Of a stretch of 64,000 nt of DNA, positions 44,591 through 53,635 are shown piece by piece. The stretch is from assembly GCA_905203045.1 (NCBI GenBank), contig CAJKUH010000005.1:27906-91905 (forward strand). The letters run 5' to 3'. Both the position numbers and the translations under genes were made by a program. Each line of letters opens with the position of its first letter. Within the stretch, counting starts at the first letter, position 1. Origin of the DNA: an uncultured Eggerthella sp. GTDB lineage: Bacteria; Actinomycetota; Coriobacteriia; Coriobacteriales; Eggerthellaceae. The notes below the pieces were generated by a model. The model was not told where the DNA came from, searched no databases, and saw only the letters and a list, made by a program, of their open reading frames with translations.

Positions 44591-45412
44591 TTACTTGGCT
44601 CCCTTTTCCTTTTCCTGGGCGATGGAAGCACGCAGCACGGCTTCTGCTTTCTTTTCCTCGCGTTCCTCATCCATCTTGTGCAGGGCTTTCTGCGTGCCCA
44701 ACACACTCATAATCTTGTCGCGGAACACAATGCCCAAAATCATGAGCACAGCAGCGATGCCGAAAATGATAAGGCTCGTGGTGATATCGCCGTCCGCCAA
44801 ACCGGCAGCTGCATACGTGGAGATGATGACGCCAGGAATGCGCCCTACGGTGGAAAGAATCAGAAATGCCCGCATACGCATATTGGTAAGCGGCACCAAG
44901 TATGTGAGCACGTCTTTCGGCATACCCGGAATAAGGAACAGAACGAACACGATAAGGTTCAGCTTGCCTGAGCGCTCGAACTCGTAGAACTTCACCAGGT
45001 GCTTTTGGTCTACCATAGCCTGCACGAACGGCGCACCCAGCTTATGGACCAACGTGTAAATGAATGCGCTGGATATCACGCAACCCAGCAAGATGATAAG
45101 CGTGCCGAACACCGGACCGTACAACATGCCCGCTGCAACCTGCACCACTTCGCCAGGAATGAACGCAACCACGATTTGCAGCAGCTGCAAACCCAACAGT
45201 ATCAACACACCCACTGCACCTTGGCTCTGGATGCTATCGATCATCTTGTCCATGCCATCGGGCTCGAAGATGAGCGAAAGGCTCGGCCACAAGGCCGCCA
45301 CGATTCCGAACAGAAGCGCGATGAAGGCAACAAGGCCCGTTAGCTTGAACAGATCGCTTTTCTTGATCTTGTGCCCGAAAAGGGAAACGGTTTTTTCGGT
45401 AGCGGAGCCCAT
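44591..45412 (-). CDS. TVP38/TMEM64 family (SNARE-associated) membrane protein
   Basis: The 273-residue protein has an N-terminal helix, the family core AFIPGEVVQVAAGMLYGPVFGTLIILLGCVISSAF near residue 90, LFLIPGMPKDVLTYLVPLTNM near 155 and a C-terminal charged tail (EEREEKKAE). Relatives act as lipid scramblases or undecaprenyl-phosphate flippase-like proteins. Its ATG overlaps the PRC-barrel gene stop by one base (TAATG), showing coupling. Confidence 0.88.
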   Translation of the reverse strand: MGSATEKTVSLFGHKIKKSDLFKLTGLVAFIALLFGIVAALWPSLSLIFEPDGMDKMIDSIQSQGAVGVLILLGLQLLQIVVAFIPGEVVQVAAGMLYGPVFGTLIILLGCVISSAFIYTLVHKLGAPFVQAMVDQKHLVKFYEFERSGKLNLIVFVLFLIPGMPKDVLTYLVPLTNMRMRAFLILSTVGRIPGVIISTYAAAGLADGDITTSLIIFGIAAVLMILGIVFRDKIMSVLGTQKALHKMDEEREEKKAEAVLRASIAQEKEKGAK

Positions 45413-46221
45413 TATTCCTCGCTATCTTCGCCGTTGCGCGCCCGGCGATACTCTTCTTTGAAACTGGAGAACATGCCCTTCGTTTTAGAAAGCTGCACGC
45501 CAAGCTTGTAGGCGCCGTCGTTAACCGCTTCGCCCGCCTTATGCGCTGCCTGCGAAGCCACAGGCTTCACCTTGTTCACGGCTTTAGCTGCCTTGTCGTT
45601 TACCACTGCACTCGCAGCACCGGCCTTTTCCGCTAAGCCGCCTTCGGAAGCCATCGAAAGCACTTTAGGGGAAACGATGATGGCGCCACGCAGGAAATCG
45701 TCGCCGTCTTCGTTGTTCAGCCTATCGCCCACGCCAAGTTTGAATCCTTCAACCAAGGAAGCGGGAATGTCGGTATAGCCCAACAGGATGTCGGCCGTTT
45801 TGCCACGGTCGACCGCTACCATTTGCACCGCACCGCCGGGAAAGGAAAACCGCACATCGCCAACGAAACCACAGCGCTCGCCCGCCTCCGTCATAAGGGG
45901 AAGCCCTTGCCACATAATGCAATCGTCCCACGAAACGCCTATGCGCTTGCAGGCGGACTTGCCCACGAAGGGGCCCTTCGGGTCGATAAGGATGTGTCCA
46001 TCCTGTATTTCGAAGCCTTCCAAGGCAGCAAACAAATCGGAGCGATGAGCCATAAGGGCAATGTCGGGGCGCTTCACGGTGAAGCCCACCACGCGGCGCT
46101 CCTTCGGATGGAACACGAAATGGTGCACTTTGCCTACACGCTTGGGGCCTTTCCCCTTCTTCCCCGGCTCGTACACAGGAACACCGCGAAGCTCGCTAAT
46201 AAGATATTCGCTTTTCTTCAC
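45412..46221 (-). CDS. PRC-barrel domain protein
   Basis: GTG 46221 follows AAAGGGG and gives KKSEYLISELRGVPVYEP, a PRC-barrel start. Two barrel-like halves cover about residues 1-80 and 85-165 (FVGDVRFSFPGGAVQMVAVDRGKT). The rest is Ala/Lys/Val-rich with a possible helix. PRC-barrels occur in RNA maturation and photosystem proteins and in many uncharacterised bacterial proteins. It starts the operon with the TVP38 and TM2 genes. Confidence 0.8.
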   Translation of the reverse strand: MKKSEYLISELRGVPVYEPGKKGKGPKRVGKVHHFVFHPKERRVVGFTVKRPDIALMAHRSDLFAALEGFEIQDGHILIDPKGPFVGKSACKRIGVSWDDCIMWQGLPLMTEAGERCGFVGDVRFSFPGGAVQMVAVDRGKTADILLGYTDIPASLVEGFKLGVGDRLNNEDGDDFLRGAIIVSPKVLSMASEGGLAEKAGAASAVVNDKAAKAVNKVKPVASQAAHKAGEAVNDGAYKLGVQLSKTKGMFSSFKEEYRRARNGEDSEE

Positions 46222-46366
46222 TGCATGCCCCTTTCGCCGCTCATTGGCGCGTATAAAGAACGGCAGCAAAAGCCGCCGTTCTCACAGCCCTGAATAGGCC
46301 GCATGTCCGTTTTCTACAATACCCGCAAATCCGTGTACTAAACGAAGCGTCACCAAACCGTGATGC

Positions 46367-46951
46367 TTATTTGTCGGCGGGGTGAACCTTTTCCGCAACC
46401 GTTGCAGCAGCGTGCTGGGCAACGCCGGCAACGTCCTTAGCGGCATCGGCAGCCGTAGCTGCAGCACCCTGGACCGCTTCTGCGGCATGCTGAGCAGCGC
46501 CCGTTGCCGTTTCCTTGGCGGAAGCGGCAGCATCAAGAACAGCCGGAACCTTGTCTACCGCAGCATCACGGGCGGCTTCTGCGTTCTTGGCAACCTGGGT
46601 TGCGATGCGCTCACGAGCAGCGTCGATCTTCTGACGAAGTTCGTCACCGTTGTTGTCAAACGCCTGAACAGGGGCAGGAGCGAACTTCTGAGCGCGCTGC
46701 GCAACAGCCCTGCGAGCCTCAGCGCCGTTGTCTACCACCGTGTTGATGACCTTGGTGGAAGTGGAAGCGGCAGCGTCTACGAACTGACCTGCCTTTTCCT
46801 GAAGTTGCGGCGGGCAGGAAATGGTCCCGCACTTCTCGGATGCGACTTCGCTCAAAAGTGCACGGTTCTCTGCGCCGGAACGAGGCGAAAGAAGCAGGCC
46901 TGCTACTGCGCCAACGGCGCCACCAATAAGAAATGTTGCGAACTTGCCCAT
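46367..46951 (-). CDS. YtxH-like membrane-anchored protein with Ala-rich helical tail
   Basis: The start at 46951 follows GGAAGGTG and gives MGKFATFLIGGAVGAVAGLLLSPRSG, the YtxH signature. The remaining 165 residues are a long Ala/Lys/Glu/Val repeat of helix-forming segments (AAQHAAEAVQGAAATAADA), like stress-related or LEA-like proteins. Function unknown. It is 145 bases upstream of the PRC-barrel gene on the same strand. Confidence 0.8.
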   Translation of the reverse strand: MGKFATFLIGGAVGAVAGLLLSPRSGAENRALLSEVASEKCGTISCPPQLQEKAGQFVDAAASTSTKVINTVVDNGAEARRAVAQRAQKFAPAPVQAFDNNGDELRQKIDAARERIATQVAKNAEAARDAAVDKVPAVLDAAASAKETATGAAQHAAEAVQGAAATAADAAKDVAGVAQHAAATVAEKVHPADK

Positions 46952-47073
46952 ATTGAACACCTTCCCCAAAAGAGTAATTGCGATACGTTCATTATAAAGG
47001 CGCCACCCCAGCAAACCAGGGCAGAACCGTTCACCTGGCATTCTTGTTGCCAAGGCGAAATATAGCTTGGCGC

Positions 47074-48051
47074 CTATTCTTCAACGAGCCGGTCAAGCAC
47101 GGCAGGAATGGAAAGCCCCGAGGCTTCGCATGCGGCGCTGAACACCGAGCGTTCCGCCAAGCTGGGTGTCACATCCACTTCAAGTACCTGCGCCTGGGCA
47201 CCGTCCCAAATCAGATCGACGATGCCGTAGCCCTCCATGCCAAACGCGCGGTACACCTCAAGCGCCGCACGCTCGATCTCGGAACGGATGGCCTGCGCCG
47301 TTGCCTCGTCGCTGGAAAGCGATTCCAGGCGAATAGGTGCGTAAAAGTCGACTGCGTTGCTGCCCAAGCGAGCATCCGTGAGGTACAGGCCCTTGCGCGG
47401 AACGATTTCCACCGGCGGCAGCGCATGAGCATCCCAACCGGAACCCAAAATGCACACCGAGACTTCTACCCCATCGGCCCATTGCTGGACGATGACCTCG
47501 TCGTCGAACGTAAACGCATCACGGATGGCATCGCGCAGCTCTTCTTTGCTGTTCACTTTGTGCACGCCGTAAGCAAGTCCGCCGCATGCGGGCTTTACCG
47601 CCAGCGGATAGCCTCCGGGCACGCGATCATCAAACAGGTCGATGGCATCAAACGCTCCCAGCTCGGCAAAAGCTGCCTTTGAAAAGCAGAACCCCTGCGG
47701 CCACGAGGCAACGGTCTGCTCACCCGAAAAATCGCATGCTGTCCGCATATGCGCAGGTAGCAGGCTTTTGTCAGACGTTGTACGACATACTTCGGCGCTC
47801 GAGCCAACGTAAGGAATATCCAAAAACTCCAGCAGCCCCTGAAGCGTGCCATCTTCGCCTGCTTTGCCAGGCACGGCTACGATGCATGCATCCGGGCGTT
47901 CGGCGCGCAGCGTTGCAACAAGGTCTTCCGAAACGTCAACAGCTATCGGCGTGTGCTCCGCCTTCTCCAATGCAGCGATAATACGCTTGCCGTTTTCCAA
48001 CGATGCTTCGCGCTCGGCAGACGCACCACCCATAAGAACTGCGATTTTCAT
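47074..48051 (-). CDS. D-alanine-D-alanine ligase family protein, divergent active site
   Basis: The 325-residue protein has the N-terminal VLMGGASAEREASL with the first catalytic Glu, GEDGTLQGLLEFLDIPYVG near residue 85 and an ATP-grasp core. The loop that normally reads GSSVG is CGGLAYG, the usual Arg-x-Asp near the end is GIVDL, and the ExNxxPG motif is EVDVTPSLAE. The fold is clear but substrate binding residues differ, so it may join other substrates. No second Ddl is in the window, so it could still be the only ligase here. Confidence 0.78.
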   Translation of the reverse strand: MKIAVLMGGASAEREASLENGKRIIAALEKAEHTPIAVDVSEDLVATLRAERPDACIVAVPGKAGEDGTLQGLLEFLDIPYVGSSAEVCRTTSDKSLLPAHMRTACDFSGEQTVASWPQGFCFSKAAFAELGAFDAIDLFDDRVPGGYPLAVKPACGGLAYGVHKVNSKEELRDAIRDAFTFDDEVIVQQWADGVEVSVCILGSGWDAHALPPVEIVPRKGLYLTDARLGSNAVDFYAPIRLESLSSDEATAQAIRSEIERAALEVYRAFGMEGYGIVDLIWDGAQAQVLEVDVTPSLAERSVFSAACEASGLSIPAVLDRLVEE

Positions 48052-48299
48052 GATTGTCCCCCTTCAAGTACCAACCTGGAAACATGCTTAATGCTTCAAA
48101 CCCTGCAGGAAAAGGGTGGTCCAAGCGTCCCTTCCCCGCCGAATCTTCATGCAACCCATTCGCTGCAGGAAGTGCGCGCTACGCACACCGCAGAAAGCCC
48201 ATCACGTGAACAACGAGCACGTAAGAAGGCATACGGGCAGCCGATGCATCAAGCAGGATGTACGTTCCCCTCCATCATAAAGGACAAACGTGTTGCGCA

Positions 48300-48761
48300 T
48301 CAGCCACGCAGTTTGATAAGGGACCTGTTCAGGAATTCAAGCGAACAGGTAAGGGCATCGAGCGCCACCAGATCATCCTCATAGGAAAAGGCAACATTGG
48401 CTACGAGCTCGTTTTCGGCGCTCCACTGCGTAGTGCCCGTGAACACGCGGCTGGCATCTTTCGCCGCGCGCGTTTGCGCATCGATGACCAAGTGCTCCAG
48501 CAAGTGAGGTGTCGAAGTGCGCTTCATCACCGAAGCGAACACGGGGCCCACATTGTTGCGGCACGCATGCTGACCCAACGTTGGCGCATAGCGCAGCGCC
48601 GCCCGGATAAGGGCTTCGTCGGTTTCCTCGTAGCGTTTCGCCGAAACGGCAACGGAAACTTCCACCCTGTCGGGGCGCACCCGAACGCGCAAAGCACGAA
48701 GGGGCAGCACCGCATGGTACGCCCCTTCACGTGAAACCAGGTTAGCATGGTGCTCGGTCAT
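48300..48761 (-). CDS. Uncharacterised protein with a cyanophycin-synthetase-like N-terminal pattern
   Basis: The 153-residue protein shows STPHLLEHLVIDAQTRA and a later FSYEDDLVALDALTCSLEFLN. These resemble, by eye, the small N-terminal domain of cyanophycin and Mur ligase-like synthetases, with no ATP-grasp or Mur domain attached. It overlaps the upstream gene by 4 bases (ATGA), so the two are an operon. Function unknown; similarity is weak. Confidence 0.6.
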   Translation of the reverse strand: MTEHHANLVSREGAYHAVLPLRALRVRVRPDRVEVSVAVSAKRYEETDEALIRAALRYAPTLGQHACRNNVGPVFASVMKRTSTPHLLEHLVIDAQTRAAKDASRVFTGTTQWSAENELVANVAFSYEDDLVALDALTCSLEFLNRSLIKLRG

Positions 48762-49393
48762 TGCCGCTTCACTAACTTGGTTGAAGCCTTCCCCTGTTCG
48801 GCATCGGGGTTTTCCTCGGTAAGCACCAACGTGGTGCGATCGGGGGAAAAGGCATAAGAGCCCGACCCTGAATATTTGCCGAACGAAAAGCTGATGGTTT
48901 TGTTGAACGTGTCAAGCGAATACGAGTAGGCAACGTCGCTGTTCATCTGTATCTGAGAATCGGTTACCGTGATGGCAACGTCGCTGCCATCCACCACCCA
49001 GGTGCCCTGGATGTCCGCCGAATCGTCATAGCGGAACCACTGATTCCACGAAAGCAGACCGGTGGCAACGGCAAGTACAACGACTATCGAGCAGGCAATG
49101 ATCACGAAACGGCGTGAGAGGCGGCGCTTCTTCTTGCCCGATGCGCTCTTGCGCGGCGTGCCTGTTTTCTCTGATACGGAATCGGTTTCCACGTTCAAGG
49201 AAGATTTCGCCTTCTTACCCGCAGGAACAGAAGGACGCGACACCTGACGTGCTGCGTCCTTCAAGGGATTCTGCGATGGCGAAGGCGCCGGCGCTTCCGC
49301 TTTATCCGCAGGATAAGCGGGTGCCGGAGCCTTGGAAACCTTCACTTTGCGCCCCACTACCGAGGGGCGCTTGCTTGTGTTCTTTTCTGCCAT
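48758..49393 (-). CDS. Single-pass membrane protein with an extracytoplasmic beta domain
   Basis: The start at 49393 (MAEKNTSKRPS) is preferred; longer readings are out of character. The 211-residue protein has a basic Lys/Pro/Ser-rich cytoplasmic part, one membrane helix (FVIIACSIVVVLAVATGLLSW, about residues 95-117), then a beta-rich domain with GTWVVDGSDVAITVTDSQIQM of lipocalin or DUF type. Function unknown. It is 14 bases downstream of serS and overlaps the next gene. Confidence 0.72.
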   Translation of the reverse strand: MAEKNTSKRPSVVGRKVKVSKAPAPAYPADKAEAPAPSPSQNPLKDAARQVSRPSVPAGKKAKSSLNVETDSVSEKTGTPRKSASGKKKRRLSRRFVIIACSIVVVLAVATGLLSWNQWFRYDDSADIQGTWVVDGSDVAITVTDSQIQMNSDVAYSYSLDTFNKTISFSFGKYSGSGSYAFSPDRTTLVLTEENPDAEQGKASTKLVKRQ

Positions 49394-49407
49394 GCCTTGG
49401 GTTAGCC

Positions 49408-50691
49408 CTAGCGGATAACCTCGATGCCGCCCATGTAGGGAACCAGGACATCGGGAACCTTGATGGAGCCGTCTGCCTGCTGATAGTTCTCGATAACGGC
49501 AGCCATGGTGCGGCCTACTGCCAGGCCGGAGCCGTTGAGGGTGTGAACCAGACGCGTGCCCTTGAAGTTTTCGGGGTCGCGATACTTGATGTTGGCGCGG
49601 CGTGCCTGGAAGTCCTCGCAGTTGGAGCAGGAGGAAATTTCCTTGTAGGCATTGTAGGAAGGCAGCCATACCTCCAGGTCGTAGGTCTTGGCAGCGGAGA
49701 ATCCGATGTCACCGGTGCACAGGCTGATAACGCGATACGGCAAGCCCAGAAGCTGCAGGATGTTCTCGGCGTCGGCAACCATGGATTCCAGGTCGTCGTA
49801 GCTTTCCTCAGGCTTGGCGTACTTCACCATTTCAACCTTGTCGAACTGATGAACGCGGATAAGACCGCGCGTGTCGCGACCCGCAGAGCCAGCCTCTTCG
49901 CGGAAGCACGGCGTGAAGGCGCAGTACTTCAGGGGCAGCTGGTCGGCTTCAAGCACTTCGCCGGAATGGATGTTGGTAAGCTGAACCTCGGCGGTAGGAA
50001 TGAGGTACATGCCCTCACGCGTCTTGAACAGGTCGTCTTCGAACTTGGGAAGCTGACCGGTGCCGGTAAGCGTGTTGGCGTTTGCCATGGCCGGGCACCA
50101 CCATTCCTTGTAGCCACGGGAAATGTGCGTGTCGGCCATAAAGTTGATGAGGGCGCGCTCTAGGCGAGCACCCAAACCGCCCAGCAGCACGAAACGGCTA
50201 CCTGCCAGCTTAACGGCACGCTCGGCGTCGATGATGCCCAGCTCTGCGCCCAAGTCCCAGTGGGGCTTCATTTCGATGCCCTCTGCCTCGAAGTTGCGCG
50301 GGGTGCCCCAGCGACGAACCTCAGGGTTGTCGTTTTCGTCCTTGCCTACCGGCGTAGAATCGGCCGGCATGTTCGGCGTAGCAAGCAGCAAGTTGTGCAG
50401 CTCTTCGTCGGCGGCAGCGCGCTGGGCGCTGTACGTGGCGATTTGATCTTTAAGCTGGGAAACCTCGGCCTTGGCAGCTTCGGCTTCTTCCTTCTTGCCT
50501 TCACCCATCAATTTGCCGATGGACTTGGAAAGAGCGTTGCGCTTGGCCTGAAGCTCTTCTTCCTTGGCAATTGAAGCACGGCGTGACTCGTCCAATTCCT
50601 GGAAGCGCGCGGAATCCCACGTGTGGTTGCGATTCTGCATCGCAGTAGCGACTTCATCAAGATGTTCGCGGACGAACCGAATGTCTAGCAT
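49408..50691 (-). CDS. serS: Seryl-tRNA synthetase
   Basis: The 427-residue protein has the N-terminal coiled-coil arm (about residues 25-100) and the class II core: motif 2 TPCFREEAGSAGRDTRGLIRVHQF near residue 262 and motif 3 LNGSGLAVGRTMAAVIENYQ near residue 385. The ATG at 50691 begins MLDIRFVREHLDEV, the usual start. It charges tRNA-Ser. Confidence 0.97.
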   Translation of the reverse strand: MLDIRFVREHLDEVATAMQNRNHTWDSARFQELDESRRASIAKEEELQAKRNALSKSIGKLMGEGKKEEAEAAKAEVSQLKDQIATYSAQRAAADEELHNLLLATPNMPADSTPVGKDENDNPEVRRWGTPRNFEAEGIEMKPHWDLGAELGIIDAERAVKLAGSRFVLLGGLGARLERALINFMADTHISRGYKEWWCPAMANANTLTGTGQLPKFEDDLFKTREGMYLIPTAEVQLTNIHSGEVLEADQLPLKYCAFTPCFREEAGSAGRDTRGLIRVHQFDKVEMVKYAKPEESYDDLESMVADAENILQLLGLPYRVISLCTGDIGFSAAKTYDLEVWLPSYNAYKEISSCSNCEDFQARRANIKYRDPENFKGTRLVHTLNGSGLAVGRTMAAVIENYQQADGSIKVPDVLVPYMGGIEVIR

Positions 50692-50822
50692 GACTGCCCT
50701 TTCGACGTGCTTTATACGGCATGTTTCCGTTTGAAAACAGTAGCGCTAGTATACTCTTATTCACCCAGCACGCGCAGGCGGCTTGCCCGTTCGCGCAATG
50801 AACAAATCCGCGAAAGGAAACC

Positions 50823-50999
50823 ATGGACTTCGCCGAGCTCTACCATTTCCTGTTTGAAACCATCGAAGGCATCGGATGCCTTATCCTGGCGTGCCTGGTT
50901 CTTACCACCATCATCGCGGCCGCGCTGGAGTACCGCACCCGCAAAACGTTCAAAGACCGCGGGGAAAAGCAGGACGACGACTGGAGGTTCGACGAATAG
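50823..50999 (+). CDS. Small single-pass membrane protein (58 residues)
   Basis: ATG 50823 follows GAAAGGAAACC. The product has an acidic start, one membrane helix (GCLILACLVLTTIIAAAL, about residues 18-35) and a charged tail (KTFKDRGEKQDDDWRFDE). It is divergent from serS and is followed by the large inverted repeat. No family recognised. Confidence 0.65.
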   Translation: MDFAELYHFLFETIEGIGCLILACLVLTTIIAAALEYRTRKTFKDRGEKQDDDWRFDE

Positions 51000-51010
51000 G
51001 CTCCCTGAGA

Positions 51011-51222
51011 AGGTGGGGCGTCGCGCTCTCGTGCCTCGCTTCCACTCGTTTCGGTTTTCAAAGAATTGATTTTGAAATTTAGCAATTGAAATCGCAGAGA
51101 CTAGTTCGACGCATGGTTCAGGGTATCCCTGAATTTTCAGATCGAATACCTGGGGCGATTTCTTGCATTCAATTCTTTTTAAACCGCGTTCCAGAGAGGC
51201 ACGAGAGCGCGACGCCCCACCT
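51011..51222. repeat. Large inverted repeat with perfect 27-bp arms
   Basis: The left arm (51011-51037) begins AGGTGGGGCGTCGCGCTCTC and ends GTGCCTC; the right arm (51196-51222) is its exact complement. Inner segments also pair partly (GGTTTTCAAAGAATTGA with TCAATTCTTTTTAAACC). The total span is 212 bases between two convergent genes. It could be a MITE-like element or a bidirectional RNA structure. I see no flanking target duplication. Confidence 0.8.
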
Positions 51223-51266
51223 CTGGAAAGCTATCGATGTTTGCAGATATCCTGCTGGCAGAATTC

Positions 51267-52499
51267 CTAGCTATCCCCCAGCATGAGCGGCATGGCGCGC
51301 AGGAACAAAAAGCCGATAACGAACAGCACCGCCAAGGAAAGCACGCCGAACGACGAGTTGCCGGTAAGCTGCGTGAATGCGCTTACCAGGAACGTTCCCA
51401 TAACAGCGGCGTACTTGCCGAAGATATCAAAGAAGCCGTAATACTCGTTGGCGCGCTCCTTCGGGATGAGCTTGCCGTATTCCGAACGCGAAAGCGCTTG
51501 GATGCCGCCCTGGAACAAGCCCACGCAAATGGCCAGAACCCAGAACTCCGCTGCGCTTTTCAAGAAGAATGCGGCAAACAGCACAATGCAGATGTAGGCA
51601 GCCACACCCACCTTCAGCATGCGTTTGGTGCCGAAATGCTTCGCCAAGTTGCCGTAGGCGATGGCGGAAGGGAACGCCACGAACTGCGTTACCAAAAGCG
51701 CCAGCACCAGCTGTGTGGAGTCAATGCCCAAATCGGTGCCGTAGCTGGTAGACATCTTGATTACCGTATGCACGCCATCGATATAGAAGAAGAACGCCAA
51801 CATGAAGAACAGCAGGCGCTTGTCGCGCATGATGCTCTTCATCGTCTGTTTCAGGCCGGAAAGCGTGGCACGCAAAACGTGGTCGGAGTGTTTCTTGCCA
51901 TGCAGCTGCTTCACGTTCTTGGCAACGGGAATGGTAAAGGCTATCCACCACACCGCTGTGATGATGAAGGCGATTTTCATGCCCAACGCCGCATCGATGC
52001 CGAAGTTCGAGCCGCCTAGCACCACCGCCAGGCACGCAATGAAGGGGATGCACGAGCCGATGTAGCCCCAGGCGTACCCGTGCGATGAAACCTTGTCGTA
52101 GCGGTCTTCCGTTGTGGCATCCACCAAGAAGGCATCGTAGAACACCATCGAGCCGTTCAACATGATGGCGGAAATCACGTACACCACCAAAAACGGAAGG
52201 GCCTGATCGGGGATGCCCAACGCGGCGCAGGCAACCGCGCCCGTTCCCGCAAAGCCCACCAGGAACTTCTTCTTGTTGCCTGCCAAGTCGGCCAAACTGC
52301 CCAGCACAGGCATAAGCAGCGCCAATATCAAAGAGGCCACTGTTTCGGCATAACCCCAGGCCACAACCACAGAAGACCCCGGTTCGGCAATAGAGGCGAA
52401 GTACACGGGAATCAACGCCGTGGAAAGCATGACGAAGGCCGAATTGCCCACATCGTAAAGAACCCAGCTCAGCTCTTTCTTCGTGAGCCCGAATGCCAT
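51267..52499 (-). CDS. MFS transporter of the UMF1 / VPS22-like type
   Basis: The start at 52499 gives MAFGLTKKELSWVLYDVGNSAF, the UMF1 N-terminus; the frame is open further upstream but that is antisense to the phospholipase gene. The 410-residue protein has twelve membrane helices, a LVDATTEDRYDKVSSHGYAWGYIG loop near residue 130 and QALSRSEYGKLIP near residue 325. Relatives include vacuolar amino acid effluxers; the substrate here is unknown. Confidence 0.88.
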   Translation of the reverse strand: MAFGLTKKELSWVLYDVGNSAFVMLSTALIPVYFASIAEPGSSVVVAWGYAETVASLILALLMPVLGSLADLAGNKKKFLVGFAGTGAVACAALGIPDQALPFLVVYVISAIMLNGSMVFYDAFLVDATTEDRYDKVSSHGYAWGYIGSCIPFIACLAVVLGGSNFGIDAALGMKIAFIITAVWWIAFTIPVAKNVKQLHGKKHSDHVLRATLSGLKQTMKSIMRDKRLLFFMLAFFFYIDGVHTVIKMSTSYGTDLGIDSTQLVLALLVTQFVAFPSAIAYGNLAKHFGTKRMLKVGVAAYICIVLFAAFFLKSAAEFWVLAICVGLFQGGIQALSRSEYGKLIPKERANEYYGFFDIFGKYAAVMGTFLVSAFTQLTGNSSFGVLSLAVLFVIGFLFLRAMPLMLGDS

Positions 52500-52619
52500 A
52501 ACCGTTACCCTTTCGCCATTGAACACACGCCCATTTGGTCGCATCATGAAACGGTCACCAGTATACGGTGTGCCTGTATGGGATATCTGAAATATCCGTA
52601 AACATTCGAAGGGGTTCCT

Positions 52620-53561
52620 ATGCCTGCGATTATCACCCACGACCAGTTCGGACACGAAGCGCTGGAAAAAGCCGCTTCCGCCATCGTTTCCAGCCAGCAG
52701 GAAAAAGACGCCTTCTTGCTGGGCAATCAAGGCCCCGACCCGCTGTTCTACTGCGTGGCAAACCCCACTACCGCCAAATATCACGCGCTTGGCAGCAAGA
52801 TGCACCACGAAGACCCAAGCGCGCTCATTTATTCTATGGCGAAGAGCCTGGTGTACTTGCCCACTGCGGTGCATCCTTTGGCAAAGGCGTATATCGCGGG
52901 CTTTCTGTGCCATTACCTGCTTGATAGGGCAGAGCATCCGCTGGTATACGCGCAGCAGTTCGCCCTGTGCGATGCAGGCATCGACGGGCTCAGCGAAAAG
53001 GACGGCTCGGAGGTGCACGCCATCATCGAAAGCGACTTGGACGAGATGATGCTGTGGACGCGCGAGGGCAAAACGGTGGCCACGTTCGACCCGCACAAGG
53101 AAATTCTCAAAGCCGACCGGCAAACGCTCGCCATCATTTCTTATGTGATATGCATGACAATCCGCGATGCCTACGGTGAGGAAATTCCAGCCACCTTGTT
53201 CTCGAAAAGCGTTTTGAGCTTCCGGCACATACAGCACGTGTTCCATTCGCCACGCGGTATCAAGCGCACGGCGCTGGGCAATATCGAGCGCGCCTTCCGC
53301 AAGCATTCGTTCGTGCAGGCCATGAGCCATCGCGCCGTTGAGCTGGACGAAAGCGAGTTCGACAACCACCAGCACGCCGCCTGGATAAACCCCTTCACGA
53401 AAACGGTGAGCACCGCCAGCTTCCAGGATCTGTTCAACCAAGCTTTGGAGCAGGCAATAGCCGCCATCCCCGAGATAACCTCCAAGGACTTCACCATGGA
53501 ACAAGCCCACGCGCTTACGCAAAGATTGAACTTCTCGGGCGAGCCTATCACAAGAAGCTAG
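52620..53561 (+). CDS. Zinc-dependent phospholipase C-like protein
   Basis: The 313-residue protein has ITHDQFGHEAL at its start, FLLGNQGPDPLFY near residue 33, KMHHEDPSA near residue 60 and AYIAGFLCHYLLDRAEHPLVYA near residue 90. The many His and Asp residues match the zinc-ligand pattern of this family. There is no signal peptide, so it is probably cytoplasmic and may not act on lipids. Divergent from the MFS gene. Confidence 0.82.
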   Translation: MPAIITHDQFGHEALEKAASAIVSSQQEKDAFLLGNQGPDPLFYCVANPTTAKYHALGSKMHHEDPSALIYSMAKSLVYLPTAVHPLAKAYIAGFLCHYLLDRAEHPLVYAQQFALCDAGIDGLSEKDGSEVHAIIESDLDEMMLWTREGKTVATFDPHKEILKADRQTLAIISYVICMTIRDAYGEEIPATLFSKSVLSFRHIQHVFHSPRGIKRTALGNIERAFRKHSFVQAMSHRAVELDESEFDNHQHAAWINPFTKTVSTASFQDLFNQALEQAIAAIPEITSKDFTMEQAHALTQRLNFSGEPITRS

Positions 53562-53595
53562 CAGAATAGCGCCGCTTCAGCCCTTTCCAATGCGC

Positions 53596-53633
53596 AAAGC
53601 GCCCAAGGAGGACAGTCCTCCTTGGGCGCTTTT
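53596..53633. terminator. Bidirectional terminator
   Basis: A perfect 15-bp stem AGCGCCCAAGGAGGA / TCCTCCTTGGGCGCT with a CAG loop, flanked by AA and TTT, lies between two convergent genes. Confidence 0.92.
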
Positions 53634-53635
53634 GA

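Noticed and set aside
52500..53522. Long N-terminal extension of the MFS gene
   Set aside because: The extension is the antisense frame of the plus-strand phospholipase gene. The UMF1 start motif begins at 52499.
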